Positions 9,177-17,405 of a DNA stretch of 64,000 nucleotides are shown piece by piece. The notes under the pieces were generated by a model, which did not search any database, was not told the origin of the DNA, and was given only the letters and a program-made list of their open reading frames with translations. The stretch covers positions 278,778-342,777 of the forward strand of contig JAUWGH010000005.1 of the NCBI GenBank assembly GCA_030606485.1, in the 5' to 3' direction. Numbering within the stretch: the first letter of the stretch is position 1; each line of letters begins with the position of its first letter. The translations under genes and the position numbers were made by a program. The stretch comes from Promethearchaeota archaeon. GTDB lineage: Archaea; Asgardarchaeota; Lokiarchaeia; Sigyniarchaeales; SOKP01.

Positions 9177-10406
9177 ATGAGTAAAGTGTCCAAAGAGTCT
9201 ATTGCACCATTTTTAAAATATTTTGATAAAAAATTTCTTAATCTCAAAGAAATTAAAACAATTGGGGATTTAGCAAAATTACCAATATTTGCGTATAAAT
9301 TTTTCACTAAAAATGATACAAAAATCATTTCAAAACTATTTGACATTAATGTTATTGAAGATTTAAGTAAATTAGATAAAGAAAAACCATTTGACCAATT
9401 CTTTTCTCTTGATGCCACCGAAGATCCAATTAAACAAGCTAAAATCGTTGAAAAAATGAGAAAACAAATTGATATACTTACTGCAAAAATCCCTAACCTT
9501 GATATAAAATTAAAGAAAGGGATAATAATAAGTGATGTTATTGTTCGAGTAGCGAAAAAGAAAGAACCGATTAAGAAGAAAGAAACTAAAATTATTTGCG
9601 TGGGACTAGAAAATGCAGGTAAGACGGCTATATTGAGTAGATTTGGAGGACGTTTAGGAATCCAAGAATTAAGTAAATTAAAACCTACAAAAAAAGTGAA
9701 GAGAAGAGTAGTAGAGACGAAAGATCTCACCCTTCTCATATGGGATTTCGGAGGCCAGGAAATATATCGAAAGATGTATTTAAAAGAACCCGAGAAATAT
9801 TTTTTCCAAACACAACTTGTATTATATGTGATAGATGTACAAGACCCGGATAAATTTGACGAATCTTTTGAATATTTCTCCCAAATTTTAGAAATATTTA
9901 AGATTTTTGAGGAAAAACCGTATTTTTTGATTTTCATTCATAAAAGCGACCCGGATTTACGCGAAACTCCTGAATTTCAATTAAATGTTGGTATAGCCAA
10001 GGTAGGGATAAATGATCTATTTAAAGAGCGATATATGGAGTATGAAGTTTTTACAAGTTCAATTTACGATCTTATTAGTTCAGAACCAAAATTTGCAAGA
10101 TTTCTCAAAGACGTACTAAGAGACCAACAATCTTTAACAAATCCAACCTTAGAAAAGGTAGAAGGTCTTGGGAAAATACTGGACAGCACTCTAACCGCAG
10201 TTATTCGGCTCTCTGAAAATGTAATGGTTGAATTTGATGGAATATATAAGAGATTTGAAACTCTAGAAAATCAATTCAAGGCGGGTTTGTCAGCTCCACC
10301 ACCAGAACAACCCAAAGCCACCGAAACTGATTCCCAAAGTACTCGAACGACAGTATTAAATGAATTAAAGGAATTATTTCAAAAAAGAAAGAAAGTAAAT
10401 TATTAA
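9177..10406 (+). CDS. Rag/Arf-like small GTPase with helical N-terminal extension
   Basis: A 409-residue GTP-binding protein. The GTPase domain starts near residue 138: P-loop GLENAGKT (143-150), WDFGGQE (189-195) and HKSD (255-258) as the G4 motif. HKxD in place of NKxD, with WDxGGQ, is typical of the Rag/Gtr and Arf-related branch. Residues 1-130 form a helical extension with two helix-hairpin-like units (KTIGDLAKLP). A helical tail and Pro-rich linker (PPPEQP) follow. No lipidation Cys. ATG at 9177 is chosen over the TTG at 9168. In eukaryotes Rag GTPases dock on Roadblock proteins, one of which is encoded at 20.4 kb. Confidence 0.85.
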   Translation: MSKVSKESIAPFLKYFDKKFLNLKEIKTIGDLAKLPIFAYKFFTKNDTKIISKLFDINVIEDLSKLDKEKPFDQFFSLDATEDPIKQAKIVEKMRKQIDILTAKIPNLDIKLKKGIIISDVIVRVAKKKEPIKKKETKIICVGLENAGKTAILSRFGGRLGIQELSKLKPTKKVKRRVVETKDLTLLIWDFGGQEIYRKMYLKEPEKYFFQTQLVLYVIDVQDPDKFDESFEYFSQILEIFKIFEEKPYFLIFIHKSDPDLRETPEFQLNVGIAKVGINDLFKERYMEYEVFTSSIYDLISSEPKFARFLKDVLRDQQSLTNPTLEKVEGLGKILDSTLTAVIRLSENVMVEFDGIYKRFETLENQFKAGLSAPPPEQPKATETDSQSTRTTVLNELKELFQKRKKVNY

Positions 10407-10533
10407 TTCTTAATCTTCTTTTTCAAAATACAAATATTTTATTATTCAAGAAATTTTTTTTATTTTATTTTGAATCATTTTTTAATTGTATAAAAATAAT
10501 AGGTATTTATCTAAAAATTAAGGTTATCAGAAC

Positions 10534-11934
10534 GTGTCTAATAGTATTAATTTAAAAAATATTCGAAATCAAATTCAGGAAGAAAACGCTCTATTCATAA
10601 CTAATGATTTACAAGAATTTTTACGAATTCCAAGTTATTCTTTAAATTCAAATGGGATTGAGCAAGCAAAAAAATTCATCATTAATTATATTTCTGAGTT
10701 TTGTGAAGAGATAAATATTTTTGAGCATAAAATTAATCCTACTATTTTTACTGAAGTAAAGGGAAATCGTCCTGAAAAACTTTTAATCTTTATGATGTAT
10801 GACACGCAACCAGTAAGTAAGGAAAAGGATTGGATATCACCCCCCTTTCGAGCCGAAATTTCAAAATTAAATCCTCCTTTAAAAAAATTAGGTGACTGTA
10901 TAATTGCGCGAGGCGCATACAATTCGAAGACATCTTTAATGGCATTTCTAAACGTTGTAAAAATATTAAAAAGAGAAAATATATTGCCAATTTCATTAAT
11001 ACTGGTATTCGATGGAGAAGAAGAGATTGGTTCTCCCACATTTCGTGAATTTCTGAATCAAAATAAAGAAAACCTAAAGCAATGTATTGATTGTTATTAC
11101 CCTTCTGCAAAACAAAATTTAGATAAGACACCAGTGATTAAAATGGGATATAAAGGTATTATTTCTTTATCAATAAAGGCTTATTCAGAAAATGAGGAAC
11201 CCCACTCTGCGTTTAGTAATATAATTGCAAATCCAGCGAGGGACTTGAATATATTTCTAAATAAATTATATGATGAGACAGGTTTTAAAATTAAAGTATT
11301 AGCTGAACCTTATAGGTATAGCAACTCAGAGAAGGTTATTTTTGAAAATCTAATTAAAAAAATCAATGTGGATGATATTATTAATAAAGCGGGTATAAGT
11401 CAAATTATTGATACTGATATCAAATCAACTTTTTTAAAATATCTTTTTCAGCCTACTTTTAATATTTCCTCGTTAAAATCCGGATATTTAGAAACTGGTT
11501 ATAAAAATATGGTCGCTAATTCTGCATTGGCAAATATCGATATTAGATGGGCCCATAATATATCCCCTGAACAGATTTTTAACGAAATTAAGAAGAAATT
11601 ACAAAATTTTATTAAAAAATCAGCTTCAAAATTCGATTTAAAATACAATATGGGGTATTCAGGTTCTCGAGTTCCATTAGATTCCATAATTAGCAAAACA
11701 TTTTTAAAGACTTGTAAAGATATGAATTTGGAACCTGATATCTGGCCTTTAAGCCCCGCAGCAGCCCCTTTAAGTATTATAAAATCTAAATTTAATTTGA
11801 ATTTTATTGCAGGAGGTTTAGGAATAGGTGGTTTTGCTCATACTTCGAATGAGTTCATTCAGGTTTCTTCAATTTTAAATTCTAGAATATTTAATTTGAA
11901 TTTTCTCAATAATTATAATAGATTATTGAAGTAA
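10534..11934 (+). CDS. M20-family peptidase-like protein lacking metal ligands
   Basis: A 466-residue protein with the architecture of M20 dipeptidases and acetylornithine deacetylases: catalytic domain, dimerisation lid (about 210-360), and a second half of the catalytic domain. Landmarks are visible but changed. The H-x-D metal and catalytic motif reads M88-Y-D90, the bridging Asp of RGA-x-D is N130, and the later Asp ligand region reads YYPSAKQN. GEEE (161-164) and the final AHTSNEF His remain. With up to three ligands lost, normal di-zinc hydrolysis is doubtful; a binding protein or altered chemistry is possible. GTG start; lies alone between the Rag-like GTPase and the convergent V4R gene. 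Confidence 0.75.
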   Translation: MSNSINLKNIRNQIQEENALFITNDLQEFLRIPSYSLNSNGIEQAKKFIINYISEFCEEINIFEHKINPTIFTEVKGNRPEKLLIFMMYDTQPVSKEKDWISPPFRAEISKLNPPLKKLGDCIIARGAYNSKTSLMAFLNVVKILKRENILPISLILVFDGEEEIGSPTFREFLNQNKENLKQCIDCYYPSAKQNLDKTPVIKMGYKGIISLSIKAYSENEEPHSAFSNIIANPARDLNIFLNKLYDETGFKIKVLAEPYRYSNSEKVIFENLIKKINVDDIINKAGISQIIDTDIKSTFLKYLFQPTFNISSLKSGYLETGYKNMVANSALANIDIRWAHNISPEQIFNEIKKKLQNFIKKSASKFDLKYNMGYSGSRVPLDSIISKTFLKTCKDMNLEPDIWPLSPAAAPLSIIKSKFNLNFIAGGLGIGGFAHTSNEFIQVSSILNSRIFNLNFLNNYNRLLK

Positions 11935-11949
11935 ATATTGGGAGAAAAT

Positions 11950-12489
11950 TTATTTATAAAAAATTATTTCTTCTTCACAAACGTCCTTTTCAACATTATT
12001 ATCTAAAAAATTAATTTCTACGCGTTTAATCGTTTCACCAAGCATTTCTTTCAAAGCCTTTTCAAAATATCCTTTATTTACTCTGCAAAAGGCTTTCCCG
12101 GGCTTTAATCTCTTTCGTATTTTATAGGAATCTCGAAGGAAGCATTTATTTTCGATAATAAACCTAATTTTTTCCTCATCTTCTTCTATATCTTTGATTT
12201 GAACAGAATAGAATTGTTTCAATTCTCCAAGTAGAAGTTCAAAGGATTCCAGTATACCAAATACTTCCTTGTTATATTTCTCTTTTAATCTTTTTGCAAT
12301 TGTCAATCCTGGAACTGTTCCGACTTGGTATAATAAACTAAGAAGAGCGTTGCGCCCGAATACATCATACATTTTAAAAATTAAGGATTCAGTAATAATT
12401 TCATATCCTCTTAAAACGTTTAATTTTACTCCATTGTTTCTAATTTTTTCATTAGTTTTTTCAATTTCAAATTTAGAAATTAAATTCAA
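11950..12489 (-). CDS. V4R/Bet3-fold domain protein
   Basis: A 179-residue protein that fits the V4R (4-vinyl reductase, hydrocarbon-binding) family, related in fold to Bet3 of the eukaryotic TRAPP complex. Visible cues are a helix GRNALLSLLYQVGTVPGLTIAKRL, a central beta region (EKIRFIIENKCFLRD) and a C-terminal helix-strand GYFEKALKEML...KRVEINF with a late acidic segment. The usual Cys/His cluster of metal-binding V4R proteins is not evident. Starts at TTG 12489, with GGGGAT just upstream. Family assignment is by pattern, so moderate confidence; ligand and partner unknown. Confidence 0.5.
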   Translation of the reverse strand: MNLISKFEIEKTNEKIRNNGVKLNVLRGYEIITESLIFKMYDVFGRNALLSLLYQVGTVPGLTIAKRLKEKYNKEVFGILESFELLLGELKQFYSVQIKDIEEDEEKIRFIIENKCFLRDSYKIRKRLKPGKAFCRVNKGYFEKALKEMLGETIKRVEINFLDNNVEKDVCEEEIIFYK

Positions 12490-12619
12490 TTATCCCCAAC
12501 CCGATTAAATCATAATTATTTTTATAATTATTACTGTTACCTTTAACTATATAAAAACTATCATTATCGGAGATTTCCGTATCATTTCCAATATTTTTTT
12601 TAAAGAAAAAAATTAGAAA

Positions 12620-13456
12620 TTAGAGCTTTTTATTAATAAATATTTCGTTCAATGTATTGATTACAATATCTGGAGTACTCAGTTCGCCGCTAATGTTTTT
12701 CAACATTTCTTCGTTAGTCACTCCAGTAAGGACTAAAATCGTTTTTAACTGTGCTCGATTACCAGCAACAATATCCGTATTTAATCTATCACCTACAAAT
12801 ACTGCTTTATCCGGAGACGTATCATACTTCTCTAATATCAACTCAATTCCCGTAATCTGGGGTTTTCCAAAGATATCTAAAGGCTTATGACCTGTCGCGA
12901 TCTCAACTGCCTTAACCATAACTCCAGCTCCAGGTAAGATTCCCTGTTTTGTTGGAAGTGTAGCATCTGAATTGGTTGCATAAAATTTTGCTCCGTAATT
13001 CAATATACATTTTTGAGCAATACTCACTTTTTCATAAGTTAAATGTCTATCTAAACCAACAACTACAAAATCAATCTCATCTGAGAGAGAATTATCAGTA
13101 AAAACATTATGTCCTTGAGCTTCTAACTCTAGTTTAAGCCCAATTTCACCTACAATGAAAATATTTGAATTAGGTTTTATTTGAGACAATTTTTGAGCAG
13201 TAATATAAGCACTTGTATAAATATCTTCTCTCATGGTTTGAATTCCAAAGTTTTTAAGTTTTTTAACATACATATCCCGTGTGGCTGTGGAATTATTTGT
13301 ATTAAAAACTACATCAATACCTTTATTACGTAGAATCTTTATGATTAAATTTGAATGGTTTATCAAGACATCTCCTCGATAAATGACTCCATCTAAATCA
13401 AAAATAAATAAAGCAATATCATTTAATTCTTCAATAATATCTAAATCTTCAAACAT
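12620..13456 (-). CDS. HAD-IIA family phosphatase (NagD/PGP type)
   Basis: A soluble phosphatase of about 278 residues. Motif I is D20-L-D-G (FIFDLDGVIYRGD), motif II is FNTNNSTAT, then FGKPQ with its Lys, and motif IV VGDRLNTDIVAGN. The capped insertion places it with NagD, p-nitrophenyl phosphatase and phosphoglycolate phosphatase. The start at 13456 overlaps the stop of the upstream kinase-like gene as TAATG, with GGAGTGG about 5-11 nt before, so translation is coupled. A longer frame from 13489 would overlap 34 bp and lacks such a site. Substrate unknown; the partner suggests phospholipid or isoprenoid phosphate metabolism (inference). Confidence 0.85.
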   Translation of the reverse strand: MFEDLDIIEELNDIALFIFDLDGVIYRGDVLINHSNLIIKILRNKGIDVVFNTNNSTATRDMYVKKLKNFGIQTMREDIYTSAYITAQKLSQIKPNSNIFIVGEIGLKLELEAQGHNVFTDNSLSDEIDFVVVGLDRHLTYEKVSIAQKCILNYGAKFYATNSDATLPTKQGILPGAGVMVKAVEIATGHKPLDIFGKPQITGIELILEKYDTSPDKAVFVGDRLNTDIVAGNRAQLKTILVLTGVTNEEMLKNISGELSTPDIVINTLNEIFINKKL

Positions 13457-14553
13457 TAAGCCCACTCCGGGTAAAACATTGCATACCACTCATTAAATTG
13501 CCCAAAAATATCTGCAACAGGTGCCTGAATTTGATAACCAAAAATTACAACTATTAAGTACAAGATGATGCCAGCTAATAATGGATATAATAAATTATCA
13601 GATATCTTTAGTAAATTGGGCGTAAATATATCAAAAATACCAAAAATTAGAGTTAATATAATTGCTAATTCCCAGCCAACGAAGAAGTAAGAAGTAATAA
13701 ATGTTATTATGGAGCCACCTATAGTTCCCTCCCACGATTTTTCAGATTCCCATTTTATCTTATGCTTCCCAATCTTTTTACCAATTATAGAGGCAAATGT
13801 ATCGCCAAAACATAGGAGACAGAGTATTCCAAATGTACAAGCAATTGGTAGAAAAATAGATGCCATAAAAATACCAAATATGAAGTAATAATAGTGCCCA
13901 ACGTTGTGTTGTTCTGAAGGTCTTAAACTTTTGATAAATAACCGATAAAATGGGATACCCATATTTGGACTTAACCTAAAAAATTCTAAAATTATCGCAA
14001 AAGGTACACCAATCATAAAAAATACCATTACACTGATATCAACTAGGGTTGGTGAGATATATTTTGGTGTAATTATGTAATCAAAACCTGGCCAAAATGG
14101 ATTTATCTTGCAAAATTCTGCAAAACCTGGAATATTTTCTAATAGAGTAATAGTTATTGTGTTAAAAATGAAAACTTCTAATAAAACCCCTCCAAAAAAG
14201 AAGAAATGAAAAAATTTTCTTATATACTCATGTGTATTGGCTCTTAATTCTTGAAATTCCTTGTCGATTTCGATTATTTCTTGTTGTCTATGAAGGAATT
14301 TAATATTTATCAAATTATAAAGACCAAAATAACCAAGTATTATCCCCATACCTAACCATATTGCAAAACCTGCTGGAAATTTGTAATCTACATTTAAGAA
14401 AAAGGTAAAAACTATAATAATATAGAGCCCTAATAGTATTCTGCAATAAAATTTTGCGTTTTTATCAAGTGAATATTTTATAATTTTTACTTGAAAGTAA
14501 ATTAAAAGAGCAATAAATGGTAAAATTATGAATAAATCAATTAATGAAGCCAT
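13456..14553 (-). CDS. Dolichol/phytol kinase-family integral membrane protein
   Basis: A 365-residue multi-pass membrane protein. The family signature is in the C-terminal half: CFGDTFASIIGKKIGKHKIKW then SEKSWEGTIGGS, as in the CTP-dependent dolichol/phytol kinases and related CDP-diglyceride synthases. An upstream RKFFHFFFFGG matches the R-K-x2-H element typical of the SEC59/VTE5 kinases, which favours a polyprenol or prenyl-alcohol kinase. At least eight hydrophobic helices. It ends inside the start of the HAD phosphatase gene (1-base overlap), so kinase and phosphatase are made together. Exact substrate unknown; it may act on archaeal isoprenoid alcohols. Confidence 0.75.
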   Translation of the reverse strand: MASLIDLFIILPFIALLIYFQVKIIKYSLDKNAKFYCRILLGLYIIIVFTFFLNVDYKFPAGFAIWLGMGIILGYFGLYNLINIKFLHRQQEIIEIDKEFQELRANTHEYIRKFFHFFFFGGVLLEVFIFNTITITLLENIPGFAEFCKINPFWPGFDYIITPKYISPTLVDISVMVFFMIGVPFAIILEFFRLSPNMGIPFYRLFIKSLRPSEQHNVGHYYYFIFGIFMASIFLPIACTFGILCLLCFGDTFASIIGKKIGKHKIKWESEKSWEGTIGGSIITFITSYFFVGWELAIILTLIFGIFDIFTPNLLKISDNLLYPLLAGIILYLIVVIFGYQIQAPVADIFGQFNEWYAMFYPEWA

Positions 14554-14755
14554 TGATCATTGAAGCCATTGATTTATAAAAAATCTTTTGTAATTGTTAG
14601 TATTATTGACTAATTCACTCATCTAAGTTATTAATAATAATAAAAATGTCTTTTTGACAAAATTTTTAAATACTTTTAAGTTTAAATAAAATCACTAAAA
14701 AATATGCTATAGAGATTCTTACACAAAAATAAGATCTTAAAATTAAAAAAAGTTT

Positions 14756-15613
14756 ATGATTATGAAAAAGAAATGGTACAAAGGAAAGGTATTTGTAATA
14801 ACTGGAGCAAGTGGAGACATTGGTAGTGAGGTCTGCCGTCTTTTTGCACCATTAGGAATGCGAATTTATTTGTTAGATCTACCAGGTCCAGCGCTTGATG
14901 AATTAGTGAAAGAAATAAAAGAACTAGGAGCTGAGTATGTGGAAGCATTTGCATTTGATGTTACAAATCGTGAGCAGATAGAATCGGTTATAAAAAGTAT
15001 TGGTGAAAAGGAAAAGTATATAGATATTTTATATAATAATGCTGGAATTGGTAATATTTGTTCAATAACAAATGGTGGAACATTTAAAGAATATCGAAGA
15101 ATAATGTCCGTAAATGTTGATGGTATCTGGCTCGTTCTTCAAGCAGCATTTCCATATATCGGGCGTCCTTCTCCAACTGAGGAGTTTCCTGAGAGACGGA
15201 AGGGACAACTAATTTTCACATCAAGCTCAGCTGGAAAAACAGGTATTCCTAATATGGCAGCATACTCAATGAGCAAACACGCAATCGTTGGAATGGCAGA
15301 TTCAATTCGATTAGAATTTAAAATGCAAAATCATAATATTCAAGTAATCACTATTTGTCCCGCGCCGGCGAGTACGAAGTTTTGGGACCAATCTCCAGAA
15401 TTGAAAGAGTGGGTCGAAAAATATCAAAAACAAGGTCTTTTATACAAATATGTTGAAACTAAAGATATTGCAAAATGTGTTCTAAAGGCATCACGTAAAT
15501 ATAAGAGAGAGGTGTTTGTACCTCGTTGGTGGTGGTTATTGTCTTTCCTGCAAGTGATAAGTCATCGACTTGTAGGAAATCTATTAATTAAAATCGAAAA
15601 AAGCAAAAAATGA
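14756..15613 (+). CDS. Short-chain dehydrogenase/reductase (SDR)
   Basis: A classical SDR of 285 residues. The nucleotide-binding motif TGASGDIG is at about residues 14-21, followed by D-L-P at the end of the second strand, which favours NAD(H) over NADP(H). Then NNAGIG, the catalytic Ser in FTSSSAGKTG, and YSMSK with catalytic Tyr and Lys. The C-terminus is basic with a hydrophobic stretch (RWWWLLSFLQVIS), as in SDRs that associate with membranes. ATG at 14756 or 14762. Monocistronic; the 202-bp upstream gap contains a tandem TGAAGCCATTGAT repeat near 14553-14573. Substrate unknown. Confidence 0.85.
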   Translation: MIMKKKWYKGKVFVITGASGDIGSEVCRLFAPLGMRIYLLDLPGPALDELVKEIKELGAEYVEAFAFDVTNREQIESVIKSIGEKEKYIDILYNNAGIGNICSITNGGTFKEYRRIMSVNVDGIWLVLQAAFPYIGRPSPTEEFPERRKGQLIFTSSSAGKTGIPNMAAYSMSKHAIVGMADSIRLEFKMQNHNIQVITICPAPASTKFWDQSPELKEWVEKYQKQGLLYKYVETKDIAKCVLKASRKYKREVFVPRWWWLLSFLQVISHRLVGNLLIKIEKSKK

Positions 15614-15736
15614 TTTACCTAAAAGTTAAAACTTTATTTTTACATTTTCTAAAAATTACTTTTTGAAATAATCATTTTGTTGACAAAAATATTAAATAAA
15701 AGATATACAAAAAAGATATATACAAATTAATTTTAA

Positions 15737-17389
15737 ATGAGAATAATGAATAAAGATTCCATCAAGTACTGGCTAAGAAAAACATTTATAAGAGACATAA
15801 ACTTGCCAAAGAATTCATTTATTTATTTATTGCTCTCTTTTTTTGCAATTATAATAATCACCGAAGTTCTTCTATTCAAATATGTTGTGTTAACTGGGGA
15901 GGAATTTGCTTTAGATCTTGAGAGAATCACTATATTAATTGTGGTCTCTCTCAGTTTTCTTGCTTCTGGTTGTCTTGTTGATAAAATAAAGAATAAAACA
16001 AGGTTTTATAATATAACCTTACTAATTTGCATAATAGGACTGTTCTTAACTAATTTTACTGGAACCATTTTTGATTATATTGGTTTATTTATTATACTTC
16101 TTTCATTACCACAACTGGTCGTACTATGGTTTACAACATTAATTCATGAAACAAATATCCTTAATAGAGGAAGAATAACGGCTTTCCTGATAATATCATG
16201 TTCCATTTTAGGTTTGATTGGAATTGCTTTTATATTCTTTGAGTTCCTTTATCCCTATCTTTTCATTGTAGAAACTGTTCTTTTAATCATTATTGCCTTA
16301 TATTCAAGATCTTATAAGTACATAGAAACTGAAGAAAGACTCATATCTGATGAAAAATATATGAAAATTATTTTTGAGAAACATTTTTTTCGATATTCTT
16401 CAAGTTTTACTGTATTAAGTTTTATTTTAGGTGATTTACTCGCACGTTATGGTTTTGACTTGGATATCATAGCATTCTCAATCACTTCTTTTTTTTATTT
16501 ACTGGCGGCTGGCTGGTTTTTAGATAACATTGGTCGAAAATATGCAATTGTCTTGGGAATTTTAGTTACTTCATTTTTCCTTATATCCTATGGTTCATTT
16601 GTTGAAGCAGAAGTAATATATGGCATACCAAAAAAAATCTATCTCTCAATACATTATGGCTTCTCAATTACACCCCTTTTGCTTGCCATTTTTACAGTGT
16701 CCGGAGATTTTTCAACAGAAAGAGGGAACTTAAAATATAGAGGGCGAATTAATGGACTTCTAATATCTTTAATGTTCATTGGCATTGTCATTGGATATGT
16801 TTTTAGTAAATGGATAAATGGATTATATAACGCCAACCCCGATTTGAATCTGATAATACCTGAGTTCCCTGACCGGATAAATTCATTTCTTCTAGTTATT
16901 CTTCTCGTTTGGATGATGGGAATGAAAGAATTCTTAGTCTCTAAAGAACTTCAATGGGCTTCCACTATTAAAAATCTTTATTTATTCAACTATGATGGCA
17001 TTTGTCTTTATTTTCATAACTTAGAAAAGGATGAAAAATCCAAAATAAAAATTGAAAAATTTGAATTGGACGAAGATCTAATTTCTGGCGGTCTTACTGG
17101 AGTAATCACCATAATCTCTGAAATAACAAAGAGTAAAAAACAACTTAGAAAAATTGAAAAAGAAGGAGTAAATCTATTTTTTTCTTATGGAAAATATCAT
17201 ATCGCCGCTTTAATCTCAAGCATGGATTTACCAATTTTACTGAAAAAACTCGATGATTTTTCAAAAGAATTTGAACAAAAATTTGAGAAAGAACTGAAAA
17301 ATTTTAAAGGACATATTAATCCTTTTAATCCAACTAACTATCTTGTAAAAAAATATTTTGTCCAAAAATATTCAGTTTTTATGGAATAA
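15737..17389 (+). CDS. MFS-like membrane protein with C-terminal longin-like domain
   Basis: A 550-residue protein. Residues 25-395 contain about 12 hydrophobic segments in major-facilitator style, with a short conserved loop DNIGRKYAI like the MFS D-R-x-G-R-[KR] signature. Residues 410-550 are a separate soluble domain: strand LYLFNYDGICLYF, a helix with SGGL, a strand-rich middle and a long helix FSKEFEQKFEKEL. The same unit ends the protein at 36717-37775, so it is mobile between membrane proteins. Its layout resembles longin/Roadblock-like sensor folds (inference). The transported substrate, if any, is unknown. Monocistronic, converges on the M29 gene. Confidence 0.7.
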   Translation: MRIMNKDSIKYWLRKTFIRDINLPKNSFIYLLLSFFAIIIITEVLLFKYVVLTGEEFALDLERITILIVVSLSFLASGCLVDKIKNKTRFYNITLLICIIGLFLTNFTGTIFDYIGLFIILLSLPQLVVLWFTTLIHETNILNRGRITAFLIISCSILGLIGIAFIFFEFLYPYLFIVETVLLIIIALYSRSYKYIETEERLISDEKYMKIIFEKHFFRYSSSFTVLSFILGDLLARYGFDLDIIAFSITSFFYLLAAGWFLDNIGRKYAIVLGILVTSFFLISYGSFVEAEVIYGIPKKIYLSIHYGFSITPLLLAIFTVSGDFSTERGNLKYRGRINGLLISLMFIGIVIGYVFSKWINGLYNANPDLNLIIPEFPDRINSFLLVILLVWMMGMKEFLVSKELQWASTIKNLYLFNYDGICLYFHNLEKDEKSKIKIEKFELDEDLISGGLTGVITIISEITKSKKQLRKIEKEGVNLFFSYGKYHIAALISSMDLPILLKKLDDFSKEFEQKFEKELKNFKGHINPFNPTNYLVKKYFVQKYSVFME

Positions 17390-17405
17390 CTCTTACATCA
17401 CTTAC

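Noticed and set aside
9059..9937. Long minus-strand ORF of 292 codons opposite the Rag-like GTPase
   Set aside because: The plus strand encodes intact GTPase motifs; the antisense product is Phe/Ser/Leu-rich low-complexity, typical of the shadow of a Lys/Glu-rich gene.
10790..11131. Two overlapping minus-strand ORFs opposite the M20-like gene
   Set aside because: Both are shadows of the plus-strand M20-like frame, which is open over 466 codons with recognisable motifs.
14553..14573. TGAAGCCATTGAT tandem repeat as an operator
   Set aside because: Part of it is the start region of the kinase-like gene, so it is most likely a small replication-slippage duplication.
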